In this document: one piece after another, positions 1-8,004 of the stretch
Position numbering within the stretch: position 1 is the first letter of the stretch
Layout: the number at the start of each line of letters is the position of its first letter
Source of the DNA: an uncultured Mycolicibacterium sp.
Lineage (GTDB): Bacteria > Actinomycetota > Actinomycetes > Mycobacteriales > Mycobacteriaceae
Reading direction: 5' to 3'
Assembly (NCBI RefSeq): GCF_937941905.1
Contig: NZ_CALDGS010000079.1
Location: 1 to 64,000, forward strand
Length of the DNA: 64,000 nt
Program-made: the position numbers and the translations under genes
Notes under the pieces: generated by a model
Database searches by the model: none
What the model was told of the DNA's origin: nothing
Seen by the model: the letters and a program-made list of their open reading frames with translations, nothing else

Positions 1-1
1 G

Positions 2-1177
2 CTAGCGCCTTGGCAGGCCGAGCACCTGGGTGGCGATGATGTTGCGCTGGATCTCCGAGGTGCCGCCGGCGATGGTGCCGGAGAAGCTGCGGGCGTACCG
101 CTCGAACCAGCTGGCGAAGTAGTGGTCGAGGTTCATGTGCGCGTACGGCCCGCTCATCGCCGGGTGCACCAGCCCGTCCGGGCCGGCGGCGTGCAGGGCG
201 AGCTCGGCGACGCGCAGTTCGGCCTCCGACCCGAGCAGCTTGGCCACCGAGACCGAGGCGGTGTCCAGCTCGCCGCGGGCTGCGCGGGCGATGCCGGCCG
301 AGCCGATCAACCGCAGCGCGTACAGGTCCATGATCGCGCCGGCGTACTGGTCGCGCTGCGGCTCGGTGCGCGGCGTGAAGTCGGTGATCAGGTTGTCGAT
401 GCGGTCGGCGAACCCCAGCCACATCATCGTGCGCTCGTGGCCGAGCGAGCCGTTGGCCACCTTCCAGCCCCCGTTGAGCGGGCCGACAAGGTGCTCGGCG
501 GGCACCCGCACGTCGGTGAAGAACACCTCGTTGAAGTCGAGGTTGTCCCGGCCGCAGATGTCCGGGAACGGCCGGCGCACCACCCCGGGCAGGTCGGTCG
601 GGATGATCAGCGCGCTGATGCCCTTGTGTTTGGGCGCGTCCGGGTCGGTGCGCACGAAGGTGAGCAGGAAGTCGGCGTCGTGGGCACCGGAGGTCCACAC
701 CTTCTGCCCGTTGACGACGAAGTGGTCGCCGCGCAGCTCCGCACGGGTGCGCAGGGAGGCCAGATCCGAGCCGGCGCCGGGCTCGCTCATCCCCAGCGAG
801 GCGGTCATCTCGGCGCGCAGCACCGGCACCGCCCAGCGGTGTTTCTGCTCCTCGGTGCCGAAGGTCAGCAGCGAGGCGGCGACGATGTTCACCCCCTGCG
901 GGTTGAAGCTGTGGTAGATCCGCCGCCGGCACAGTTCCTCGAGGTGCACGAACTGCTGCAGCACCGTCGCGTTGCGGCCGCCGAACTCCGGGGGCTGGCC
1001 GGGCAGGAGCCAGCCGTTGTCGAACAGCTTGCGCTGCCAGTCGCGCGCCCACTGCGGCATGTGCGAGACCGAGCGCGGCCGCTGCAGCGTCTCGGCCTCG
1101 GAGGGCAGGTTCTGCTCGAGGAACGCGATGAACTCCGCGCGGAACCGTTCGGTCTCGGCATCGAATGTCAGCTGCAT
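2..1177 (-). CDS. Acyl-CoA dehydrogenase (FadE), full-length subunit
   Basis: A 391-residue FAD-dependent acyl-CoA dehydrogenase that would form the 2,3-double bond of an acyl-CoA in a cytosolic beta-oxidation-like route. The substrate/FAD-loop motif GMSEPGAGSDLA is at residues 129-140 and the C-terminal block GGTSEIQRNI is intact. The position of the usual catalytic Glu of the YEGT motif reads Gly (AGGT), as in many actinobacterial FadE proteins whose base lies elsewhere. The start abuts the stop of the smaller FadE upstream, so the two probably form a heteromeric alpha2beta2 enzyme like the cholesterol ChsE complexes. It is a close paralogue of the FadE at 32769-33947. The stop codon lies at the very edge of the window, so the gene is complete. 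Substrate unknown. Confidence 0.93.
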   Translation of the reverse strand: MQLTFDAETERFRAEFIAFLEQNLPSEAETLQRPRSVSHMPQWARDWQRKLFDNGWLLPGQPPEFGGRNATVLQQFVHLEELCRRRIYHSFNPQGVNIVAASLLTFGTEEQKHRWAVPVLRAEMTASLGMSEPGAGSDLASLRTRAELRGDHFVVNGQKVWTSGAHDADFLLTFVRTDPDAPKHKGISALIIPTDLPGVVRRPFPDICGRDNLDFNEVFFTDVRVPAEHLVGPLNGGWKVANGSLGHERTMMWLGFADRIDNLITDFTPRTEPQRDQYAGAIMDLYALRLIGSAGIARAARGELDTASVSVAKLLGSEAELRVAELALHAAGPDGLVHPAMSGPYAHMNLDHYFASWFERYARSFSGTIAGGTSEIQRNIIATQVLGLPRR

Positions 1178-2170
1178 CTACTGCTTCCCGTACTCCTCGA
1201 CGACCACGGCCCGGTGCTCGGCGGCCCCGCCGAGCATGAGCTCGCCGGCCTTGGCCCGCTTCAGTGCGAACTGCAGGTCGTTCTCCCAGGTGAACCCCAT
1301 TGCGCCGAACATCTGCAGGCCGTGCCGGAACACCAGCGCCTGGCACTCGCCGGCCGAGGCCTTGGCCATCGCCGCCGCCAGCCGCCGCCGGGGGTCGTCG
1401 GCGGCGATGGTGAGCGCGGCGAAGTACGAAAGCGCCCGCGCCCGTTCGATCGCCACGTGCATGTCGGCGGCCTTGTGCTGAATGGCCTGGAAGGATCCGA
1501 TCGGCACACCGAACTGGTGGCGCTGTTTGACGTGTTCGAGCGCGAGGTCCAGAATCCGCCGGCACGCCCCGACCATGTGCACGGCCATCCCGGTCAGCGC
1601 GACGTGGCGGGCCTTCTCGACGTCGACGTGCAGTCGCTCGGTATCGGCCACGCGCACCCCGGACAGCGACACGTCGGCGACGTGCAGCACCGGGTCGAAC
1701 ACCTCGCTGCGGCGGATCGCGGCCTCGGCGGCGTCGACCAGGAACACCCCGGCGGCGGTGACCACCGCCAGCCGCTCGGCGCGGTCGGCGTCGAGCACGT
1801 GCCGGGCGGTGCCGTCGAGCACCCAGCCGGTGGCGTCGCGCCGGGCGGTCACCCCGTCGTAGACGGCCGCGCCGGCCGACTGCGGGTCGAAGCGCTCGCC
1901 GACCAGCGGGGCGAACTGCGACATGGTCGCCAGGTACGGAGTGGGGTCGGTGGCCCGGCCGAGCTCCTCGAGCACGATCGCGAGCTCTACGGCGTTCTCG
2001 GCGTCGGCGAGCTCGGTCCAGCCGGCATCGACCCAGACCTTCCACAGCGGCGTGGCGTCGGCCCCGCCCTCGGCGATGCCGCGCACCAGCGACGCGGGGC
2101 ACTGCCGGGTGACGGCCTCACGCACCGTCTCCTGCCAGAGCCGCTGATCGGCATCGAACTCAAGTAGCAT
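1178..2170 (-). CDS. Acyl-CoA dehydrogenase (FadE), smaller partner subunit
   Basis: A 330-residue acyl-CoA dehydrogenase-family protein that begins MLLEFDADQRLW. The ATG at 2170 is chosen over a longer frame because AGGAGG lies just upstream and the extra N-terminus has no family similarity. Helical N-domain and the C-terminal four-helix domain (GVPIGSFQAIQHKAADMH, then GAMGFTWENDLQF) are recognisable. The last block reads LGGAAEHRAV instead of the usual GTSEIQR. It is followed with no gap by the full-length FadE, which suggests co-translation and a heterotetramer with one active site per dimer. Its promoter faces that of the amidohydrolase operon and carries two GAGAAY palindromes. Confidence 0.9.
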   Translation of the reverse strand: MLLEFDADQRLWQETVREAVTRQCPASLVRGIAEGGADATPLWKVWVDAGWTELADAENAVELAIVLEELGRATDPTPYLATMSQFAPLVGERFDPQSAGAAVYDGVTARRDATGWVLDGTARHVLDADRAERLAVVTAAGVFLVDAAEAAIRRSEVFDPVLHVADVSLSGVRVADTERLHVDVEKARHVALTGMAVHMVGACRRILDLALEHVKQRHQFGVPIGSFQAIQHKAADMHVAIERARALSYFAALTIAADDPRRRLAAAMAKASAGECQALVFRHGLQMFGAMGFTWENDLQFALKRAKAGELMLGGAAEHRAVVVEEYGKQ

Positions 2171-2198
2171 CCGCTGCCTCCTGGCCGTCGGTTTGGTT

Positions 2199-2213
2199 GA
2201 GAATATCATTCTC
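2199..2213. promoter_or_regulatory. GAGAAY palindrome, copy A
   Basis: GAGAATATCATTCTC, extended to TGAGAATATCATTCTCA on both sides. It lies 29 bases upstream of the FadE start at 2170 in the divergent gap 2171-2390. It matches the other copies at 2299, 15673, 26533, 33996, 57206 and 60525. The symmetry and its repeated position between divergent genes suggest the operator of a dimeric repressor. The binding protein is not known. Confidence 0.7.
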
Positions 2214-2298
2214 ATTACTCGCAGTGCGCCTTCTCCTAGCTCAGCTAGCCAAACCTGCCGGGCATCGCGCCGAACAGGGCCGACCGGCGGCGAAGAAA

Positions 2299-2313
2299 TG
2301 AGAACATTGTTCT
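2299..2313. promoter_or_regulatory. GAGAAY palindrome, copy B, with overlapping inverted repeat
   Basis: GAGAACATTGTTCTT is a variant of the recurrent palindrome, placed toward the amidohydrolase start at 2391. Its right half, TTGTTCTT (2306-2313), is also the left arm of a perfect inverted repeat with AAGAACAA (2321-2328) across a 7-base spacer. The divergent gap therefore holds one site per promoter plus a third half-site, which suits cooperative repressor binding. Confidence 0.6.
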
Positions 2314-2390
2314 TGCAGTCGAAGAACAACGATCTACACTGGCCCTGGGACCGGCACACCCCGCCGGTGAGGTGAAGGACGGTCGACGTG

Positions 2391-3482
2391 ATGGAACACC
2401 GCGACGGGTCCCGCACACCCGTCATCGACGCGAGCGTGCACATCTTCTGCAAGTCCAACAAGGACCTGCGGAACAACTTCCTGCGCGAACCGTTCCGTAG
2501 CCGCGGATTCCCGGACTACGACATGAACTGGTACGGGGCGCCGGGCGGTGAGTACGCACCGGGCACCACCGGCCCGGACGGCCAGTACCCCGGCTCGGAC
2601 CCCGACCTCGTCGGCGGGGTGCTGTTCGAGGAGCGCGGCGTCGACGTCGCGGTGCTGCACCCGATGACCCGCGGCATCATGCCCGACCGCCACCTCGGGA
2701 CGGCGCTGGCGTCGGCCCACAACGAGATGATGGTGACCCGCTGGCTGGACCACGACAGCTACGGTTCGCGGTTCCGCGGCACGCTGCGGGTCAACCCCGA
2801 CGACATCGCCGGCGCGCTGCGCGAGATCGAGCGCTACCGCGACCATCCGCAGATCGTGCAGATCGGCATTCCGCTGCAGTCCCGCGAGCTCTACGGCAAG
2901 CCGCAGTTCTGGCCGCTGTGGGAAGCCGCCGCCGACGCCGGGCTACCGGTGGCGGTGCACATCGAGGTCGGCGCCGGGGTGGCGTTCCCACCCACCCCGT
3001 CCGGGCGTACCCGCACCTACGAGCAGTACCTCGGCTTCATGGCGCTCAACTACATCTACCACCTGATGAACATGATCGCCGAGGGCGTGTTCGAGCGGTT
3101 CGCCACGCTGAGGTTCGTCTGGGCCGAGGGTGCGGCCGATTTCGTCACCCCGTTCATCTGGCGGATGGACTGCTTCGGCCGCCCGCACCTGGAGCAGACG
3201 CCCTGGGCGCCCCGCATCCCCAGCGACTACCTGCCCGGACACGTGTACTTCGTGCGCGGCCTGTTCGACGGGCCGGGGGATGTCGAGTTCGCCGGGGAGT
3301 GGCTGGGTTTCACCGGCAAGGACCGGATGGTGATGTTCGGCTCGAGCTATCCGCACTGGCACTGCAACGACCTGTCGGACATCCCGGGCGCATACACCGC
3401 CGAGCAGCGCGACCGGCTGTGCTGGCGCAACGCCGCCGAGCTGTACGGCATCGACATCCCGGCCGTGGCAGCGGCGCACTAG
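2391..3482 (+). CDS. Amidohydrolase-2 family protein with altered active site
   Basis: A 363-residue TIM-barrel protein of the amidohydrolase-2 family (relatives include ACMSD and gamma-resorcylate decarboxylases, which hydrolyse or decarboxylate with one metal). An N-terminal IDASVHIF segment and a central VAVHIE histidine fit the fold. The C-terminal signature that normally reads SDYPH is GSSYPH (residues 317-322), so the metal-binding/catalytic Asp is Ser319. The next gene is a relative with the intact motif. GTG at 2388 directly precedes the chosen ATG and is an equally possible start. It is first in an operon with a second amidohydrolase, a Rieske ferredoxin and a hydrolase. It may be a non-catalytic partner subunit or have a different chemistry. 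Confidence 0.88.
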   Translation: MEHRDGSRTPVIDASVHIFCKSNKDLRNNFLREPFRSRGFPDYDMNWYGAPGGEYAPGTTGPDGQYPGSDPDLVGGVLFEERGVDVAVLHPMTRGIMPDRHLGTALASAHNEMMVTRWLDHDSYGSRFRGTLRVNPDDIAGALREIERYRDHPQIVQIGIPLQSRELYGKPQFWPLWEAAADAGLPVAVHIEVGAGVAFPPTPSGRTRTYEQYLGFMALNYIYHLMNMIAEGVFERFATLRFVWAEGAADFVTPFIWRMDCFGRPHLEQTPWAPRIPSDYLPGHVYFVRGLFDGPGDVEFAGEWLGFTGKDRMVMFGSSYPHWHCNDLSDIPGAYTAEQRDRLCWRNAAELYGIDIPAVAAAH

Positions 3483-3504
3483 GACACCGACAAGGGAGCC
3501 CACG

Positions 3505-4647
3505 ATGACCGTGACCACCAATCCCCGAGTGCCGGCCGCCGAGCGGATCGCGGTGCGCTGCGTCGACTCCGACGTGCATCCGGTGCCCAAGCGGGGCCAG
3601 CTCGTCGACTACATCCCCGAACCGTGGCGCAGCAGGTACTTCCTGAGCCACCAGGTCGGCGAGCAGATCTACTACGACGCACCCGACTACGCGCACTCCT
3701 ACGCGATGCGCGTCGACTCCTTCCCGCCGGATGGCGAGTTCGCCTGCAGCGACCCTGATTTCGCCTTCAAACAGCTGATCATGGAGGCCGGTTCCGACAT
3801 CGCGATCCTGGAACCCACGCACGGTGAGATGCGGCTCCCGGAGGCCACCGCGGCGATGTGCACCGCGACCAACGAGTGGTTGGCCAACCACTGGCTGGAC
3901 AGCCACAACAACTGGCACCAGCGCTGGCGCGGGTCGATCTGCGTGGCGATCGAGGACCCAGACTCGGCGGTGCGCGAGATCGAGAAGTGGGCCGGCCACC
4001 CCTACATGGCGCAGATCCTGATCAAAGCCGAGCCCCGGCCGTCCTGGGGCGACCCGAAGTACGACCCGATCTGGGCGGCGGCGACCAGGCACGACATCCC
4101 GGTCAGCTGCCACCTGTCCCGGGGCGAGTTCGAGAACCTGCCGATCCCGCCGGTCGGGCTACCCAGCTACAACCACGACTTCATGGTCACCTACTCGCTG
4201 CTGGCCAACAACCAGATCATGAGCCTGATCTTCGACGGGGTGTTCGACCGCTTCCCCACCCTGCGGATCATCTTCGTCGAGCACGCCTTCACCTGGATCC
4301 TGCCGCTGATGTGGCGGATGGACGCCATCTACGAGCGGCGCCGGTCCTGGCTGGACATCAAGCGCAAACCCAGCGAATACGTCAAGGACCACATCAAGTT
4401 CACCACCCAGCCGCTGGACTACCCGGAGGACAAGACCGAACTCACCCGCGCGCTGGAGTGGATGGAGTGCGAGAAGATCCTGCTGTTCAGTTCGGACTAC
4501 CCGCACTGGACGTTCGACGACCCGCGCTGGCTGGTCAAGCACCTGCCCGAGCACGCGCGGGAGGCGGTCATGTTCCGCAACGGGATCGAGACCTACAAGC
4601 TGCCGGAGACCGTTCCGGTCCTCGAGGGACAGGTGCGGGTGTTCTAG
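3505..4647 (+). CDS. Amidohydrolase-2 family metal-dependent hydrolase/decarboxylase
   Basis: A 380-residue amidohydrolase-2 TIM-barrel enzyme. Metal-site features are present: VDSDVHP near the N-terminus, PVSCHLSRG in the middle, and FSSDYPHW at the C-terminus with Asp331. It shares layout with the preceding protein (YPMRVDS-type N-domain, WRMD motif, YPHW ending), so the pair looks like an old tandem duplication in which only this copy kept the catalytic Asp. It lies 22 bases after the first copy and directly abuts the Rieske ferredoxin, so the three may act together. Whether the reaction is hydrolysis or decarboxylation cannot be told. Confidence 0.9.
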   Translation: MTVTTNPRVPAAERIAVRCVDSDVHPVPKRGQLVDYIPEPWRSRYFLSHQVGEQIYYDAPDYAHSYAMRVDSFPPDGEFACSDPDFAFKQLIMEAGSDIAILEPTHGEMRLPEATAAMCTATNEWLANHWLDSHNNWHQRWRGSICVAIEDPDSAVREIEKWAGHPYMAQILIKAEPRPSWGDPKYDPIWAAATRHDIPVSCHLSRGEFENLPIPPVGLPSYNHDFMVTYSLLANNQIMSLIFDGVFDRFPTLRIIFVEHAFTWILPLMWRMDAIYERRRSWLDIKRKPSEYVKDHIKFTTQPLDYPEDKTELTRALEWMECEKILLFSSDYPHWTFDDPRWLVKHLPEHAREAVMFRNGIETYKLPETVPVLEGQVRVF

Positions 4648-5040
4648 ATGACCGTGCACGAACAGCGTCCCCGACTCGCGCAGGGACGGGAACACGTCGT
4701 CGCCACCGTTGACGAGATCCCGCCGGGCACCCACAAGGTGGTGCCGATCGGCCGGCACGGGGTGGGCGTCTACAACGTCAACGGCACCTTCTACGCGATC
4801 GCCAACTACTGCCCGCACGAGGGCGGCCCGCTGTGCTCCGGCCGGGCCCGCGGCCGCACGATCGTCGACGAGAACGTGCCCGGCGACGCGGTGATGGTCC
4901 GCGACCAGGAGTACATCTACTGCCCGTGGCACCAGTGGGGGTTCGAGCTGGCCACCGGGACCACCGCGGTCAAACCGGAGTGGAGCATCCGCACCTACCC
5001 GGTCCGGGTGGTGGGCAACGAGGTGCGGGTCACCGCGTGA
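4648..5040 (+). CDS. Rieske [2Fe-2S] ferredoxin
   Basis: A 130-residue stand-alone Rieske protein. The two cluster motifs are visible: CPHEGG (Cys-x-His) around residue 55 and YCPWHQWGFEL (Cys-x-x-His) around residue 91. There is no oxygenase catalytic domain, so it should pass electrons in the cytosol. It starts immediately after the stop of the amidohydrolase. No Rieske oxygenase is in this operon; the nearest is at 26634, and the P450s are further possible acceptors. Pairing a Rieske ferredoxin with two amidohydrolases is unusual and the acceptor is unknown. Confidence 0.9.
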   Translation: MTVHEQRPRLAQGREHVVATVDEIPPGTHKVVPIGRHGVGVYNVNGTFYAIANYCPHEGGPLCSGRARGRTIVDENVPGDAVMVRDQEYIYCPWHQWGFELATGTTAVKPEWSIRTYPVRVVGNEVRVTA

Positions 5041-5050
5041 GGGACGGACT

Positions 5051-5932
5051 GTGACGACGACGACCGGAAACCGCACCGTCGAGGTCAACGGCGGCAACGT
5101 GGTGTACGAGATCCTGGGCGACAGCGGCGATTTCATCGTGCTCACCCCGGGCGGGCGGTTCAGCAAGGACATCCCCGGCCTGCGTCCGCTGGCCGAGGCG
5201 CTGGTCGCCGGCGGCTACCGGGTGCTGCTGTGGGACCGGCCCAACTGCGGCGCCTCGGACGTGCAGTTCTACGGCGAGAGCGAATCGCACATGCGCGCCG
5301 AGACGCTGCACGGGCTGCTCGACGCGCTCGGCATCGGGCCGTGCGTGATCGCCGGCGGCTCGGGCGGCGCCCGCGACTCGATGCTGTTCACCATGCTCTA
5401 CCCGCAACGGGTCACCAAGCTGGTGGTGTGGAACATCGTCGGCGGGGTGTACGGCACCTTCGTACTCGGCGGCCACTACGTGATCCCGAGCATCCTCGCG
5501 GTGCGCGGGCTGGGCATCGAGGGCCTGCTCAACGTGGCGGAGTGGAAGGAACGCATCGCCGCCAACCCGGACAACGAGCGGCGCATCCGGAGCCTGGACG
5601 CCGACGAGTTCCTGCGGGTGATGCGGCGCTGGCTCAACGCGTTCGTGCCCAAACCGGGTCAGACCATCCCCGGGGTACCCGACGAGATGTTCGACAACAT
5701 CACCGTGCCCACGCTGATCATCCGCGGCGGCGAGAACGACTGGGACCACCCCAAGCGCACCTCGCTGGAGGTGCACTGCCTGATCCGGGGATCCACCCTG
5801 ATCGACCCGCCGTGGCCGGAGGACGCCTGGGAGCGCGCCGGCGAGCGGATGGCCCGCACCGGCGAGTTCTGCCTGTTCGACACCTGGGTGCAGGCCGCCC
5901 CGGCGATCCTGGAGTTCCTGGACCGGTCATGA
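5051..5932 (+). CDS. Alpha/beta-hydrolase
   Basis: A 293-residue alpha/beta-hydrolase starting with GTG. It has the oxyanion-side motif LTPGGRFSKD, the nucleophile elbow GGSGGARDS (Ser in G-x-S-x-G) and a late IIRGGENDWDHP segment that fits the acid loop. The catalytic His is not obvious in this segment. It ends the 2391-5932 operon and stops five bases before the stop of the converging gene at 5938. Likely a C-C or ester hydrolase acting on an intermediate made by the operon; the substrate is unknown. Confidence 0.85.
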   Translation: MTTTTGNRTVEVNGGNVVYEILGDSGDFIVLTPGGRFSKDIPGLRPLAEALVAGGYRVLLWDRPNCGASDVQFYGESESHMRAETLHGLLDALGIGPCVIAGGSGGARDSMLFTMLYPQRVTKLVVWNIVGGVYGTFVLGGHYVIPSILAVRGLGIEGLLNVAEWKERIAANPDNERRIRSLDADEFLRVMRRWLNAFVPKPGQTIPGVPDEMFDNITVPTLIIRGGENDWDHPKRTSLEVHCLIRGSTLIDPPWPEDAWERAGERMARTGEFCLFDTWVQAAPAILEFLDRS

Positions 5933-5937
5933 CGGGC

Positions 5938-6411
5938 TCAGACGGCGTGGATGTGCACCTCGCAGTTGAGCGAGGCCTCCAGCGCGGTGTGGATCCGACT
6001 CTCCGGCACCCGCCGCAGGTCCTCCCGGCGCAGTCGCACGTGCACGATGTCCCAGCCGTCCTCGCCGGGCTGCCGCTCGATCTCGCCCCGCAGGCCGAAG
6101 GCGGCCAGCACGCCGTGCGCGTCGTCGTCGGTGCCCCGGCTGACGTAGGTGACCACCCCGGGCACCGGGGTCACGTCGAACGCCTTGGCGCACAGTCGCA
6201 TCGCCGTCTCCGTCAGGGCGTCGGGGTCGTCGCCGGTCAGCAGCACCTCGACCTCGCGGCGGTGCGGCGGCTGGGCCGCCAGGTCGGCGTCCACCACCTC
6301 CGCACCCAGCTCGGCGGCCAGTTCGCACAGCCGCCGCATGCCCGCCGCGAGCCGTTCGGCCGACAGCGTCCCCGCCGTATCCACCCCGACCCGGACCACC
6401 GCAGTTCTCAT
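5938..6411 (-). CDS. Conserved protein of unknown function
   Basis: A 157-residue protein beginning MRTAVVRVGVDTAGTLS. I do not recognise a family. A longer frame to 6468 would overlap the divergent NuoF-like gene, so the ATG at 6411 is preferred. The N-terminal half has a ferredoxin-like alternation of strands and helices (TAVVRVGVD, then ADLAAQPPHRREVEVLLTG). The C-terminus EASLNCEVHIHAV is rich in His and Cys. There is no signal peptide or membrane segment. It is divergent from the NuoF-like gene with 38 bases between starts and converges on the hydrolase at 5932. Confidence 0.7.
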   Translation of the reverse strand: MRTAVVRVGVDTAGTLSAERLAAGMRRLCELAAELGAEVVDADLAAQPPHRREVEVLLTGDDPDALTETAMRLCAKAFDVTPVPGVVTYVSRGTDDDAHGVLAAFGLRGEIERQPGEDGWDIVHVRLRREDLRRVPESRIHTALEASLNCEVHIHAV

Positions 6412-6449
6412 GTCCGTCAGCCTATCCGCGGGCAGGAAGTGACACAGCC

Positions 6450-7748
6450 ATGAATCCCACGACCGCAACGGATCTCACCGTCGCCGCCTGGCCGGGGTGT
6501 CCGCCGCGCCTGCTGCGGACCGACGGCGGGGTGGAGGACCACGCCGATTACGCCGGCGCGGGCGGGTACCGTCCGCTCGCCGACCCGGACGCGCTGTGGC
6601 GGCAGGTGCGGGACTGCCGGGTGCGCGGCCGCGGCGGGGCGGCGTTCCCGCTGGCGACCAAGCTGGCTTCGGTGCGCGACAACGCCGCTGCCGCCGGCGG
6701 TGCCGTGGTGGTGGCCAACGGCGAGGAGGGCGAGCCGACCTCGATCAAGGACCGCTGGCTGCTGCGGCACCGCCCGCACCTGGTCCTCGACGGGCTGCGG
6801 CTGGCGGCCCGGATCGTCGGCGCCGCCCGCGGCTGCGTCTACGTCTCGGATCCGGCCGCGGCCGCGGCGGTGCACACCGCCCTGGACCAACTCGGCGGCG
6901 CGCCGGACGGACTCCCGGTGCGGGTCGTCCGCGTCGAGCCGGGCTACGTGGCCGGTGAGGAGACCGCGGCGGTGCGGGCGATCGACGGCGGGCCGGCCAA
7001 ACCCACCGACAAGCCGCCGCGGCCGTTCGAGTCCGGGGTGGCGGGTCTGCCCACCCTGGTCTCCAACGTCGAGACCCTGGCCCAGCTGGCCTGGTTGCAC
7101 AGCCACGGCGCCGAGGCGTTCCGGTCGGTGGGCACCGACGCCGCACCGGGCACCTTCCTGGCCACCGTCACCGGCGCGGGCCGTCCCCCGGCGCTCTACG
7201 AGATCCCCTACGGCGCACCGTTCGCCGAGTTGCTCGCGGTGCACGGGGTGGCGGCCGAACGGGTGTCCGGCGCACTGGCCGGTGGGTACTTCGCCGGGCT
7301 GCTCGACACCGCCGTGCTGGGCGCGACGCTGGACCACGAGTCGTTGCAAGGCCTGGGCAGCGGGCTGGGCTGCGGGGCAATCTCGCTGCTGACCGACGAG
7401 TGCCCGGTGGCGGTGGCCGCGGCGGTGATGGCCTACTTCGACCGGTCCAACGCCGGGCAGTGCGGGTCGTGCTTCAACGGCACCGCGGCGATGGCGGCGG
7501 TCACCGCGGCGCTGCGCGACGGGGTGGCCACCGACGAGGACGTCGCCCGGCTGCGTCGCTGGTCGCAGGTGCTGCGCGGCCGCGGGGCGTGCGGGACGCT
7601 CGACGCCGCCACCAATGTCGCGGCGAGTCTGCTCGACCGGTTCCCGCAGCAGGTCCGGCGTCATCTGGCCGGCGACTGTGCCGACTGCCGGGACGGCGCG
7701 TTCCGCGCCGACCGGCCCTACGAGGTGGAGGCGGTAGGCGGTGACTGA
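6450..7748 (+). CDS. NuoF-like NADH-binding flavoprotein, probable ferredoxin reductase
   Basis: A 432-residue relative of the NuoF subunit of complex I. It contains the FMN/NADH-fold motifs GRGGAAFPLATK (near residue 60) and ANGEEGEPTS, an SLBB-like middle, and a C-terminal Fe-S domain. Of the four cluster cysteines of NuoF, Cys338 and Cys341 (CGSC) and Cys381 (GACGTLD) are visible, but the third position after CGSC is Gly. Two further Cys (GDCADC) sit near the C-terminus. There is no NuoE or other complex I gene nearby. It overlaps a P450-type ferredoxin gene by eight bases, so it probably moves electrons from NADH through FMN to that ferredoxin. The role is inferred from context. Confidence 0.85.
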   Translation: MNPTTATDLTVAAWPGCPPRLLRTDGGVEDHADYAGAGGYRPLADPDALWRQVRDCRVRGRGGAAFPLATKLASVRDNAAAAGGAVVVANGEEGEPTSIKDRWLLRHRPHLVLDGLRLAARIVGAARGCVYVSDPAAAAAVHTALDQLGGAPDGLPVRVVRVEPGYVAGEETAAVRAIDGGPAKPTDKPPRPFESGVAGLPTLVSNVETLAQLAWLHSHGAEAFRSVGTDAAPGTFLATVTGAGRPPALYEIPYGAPFAELLAVHGVAAERVSGALAGGYFAGLLDTAVLGATLDHESLQGLGSGLGCGAISLLTDECPVAVAAAVMAYFDRSNAGQCGSCFNGTAAMAAVTAALRDGVATDEDVARLRRWSQVLRGRGACGTLDAATNVAASLLDRFPQQVRRHLAGDCADCRDGAFRADRPYEVEAVGGD

Positions 7749-8004
7749 CGGCGACAAGAAGTTCCGGATCAAACTGGACCGGACCCGCTGCGACGGGTTC
7801 GGCATCTGTGCCCGGCACGCGCCCGGGTACTTCTCGCTGGACGACTGGGGCTACGCGTCGCTGATCGGGGACGGGGTGGTGCCCGAACGGGACCGCGCCG
7901 CGGTGCTGCGGGCGCTGATGGACTGCCCGGTGCACGCCATCGTCGAGCTCGGCGGGACCCCGGCCGGGCAGACCGACCGGACCGCCCCGGGAGCCGCCCG
8001 GTGA
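7741..8004 (+). CDS. P450-type ferredoxin, CxxFxxC type
   Basis: An 87-residue ferredoxin with the pattern C-D-G-F-G-I-C followed by DCPVHAI. That is the three-Cys signature of small mycobacterial ferredoxins that serve P450s, with Phe at the variable position between the first two cysteines. It begins with GTG inside the end of the NuoF-like gene and its stop overlaps the start of the DUF35-thiolase fusion. It may be reduced by the NuoF-like protein and serve the P450 at 12305, which has its own ferredoxin too. Confidence 0.9.
   Translation: MTDGDKKFRIKLDRTRCDGFGICARHAPGYFSLDDWGYASLIGDGVVPERDRAAVLRALMDCPVHAIVELGGTPAGQTDRTAPGAAR

Noticed and set aside
122..2167. 681-codon open frame on the + strand opposite the FadE pair
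   Set aside because: A mirror of the high-GC codon bias; the product is Arg/Gly/His-rich low-complexity with no motifs, while both minus-strand FadE genes have full family motifs.
2199..2213. GAGAAY palindrome as Fur/Zur/IdeR box
   Set aside because: AT-rich symmetry resembles Fur-type boxes, but no metal-uptake gene is near any copy and the neighbours are all catabolic or their regulators. It cannot be excluded fully without binding data.
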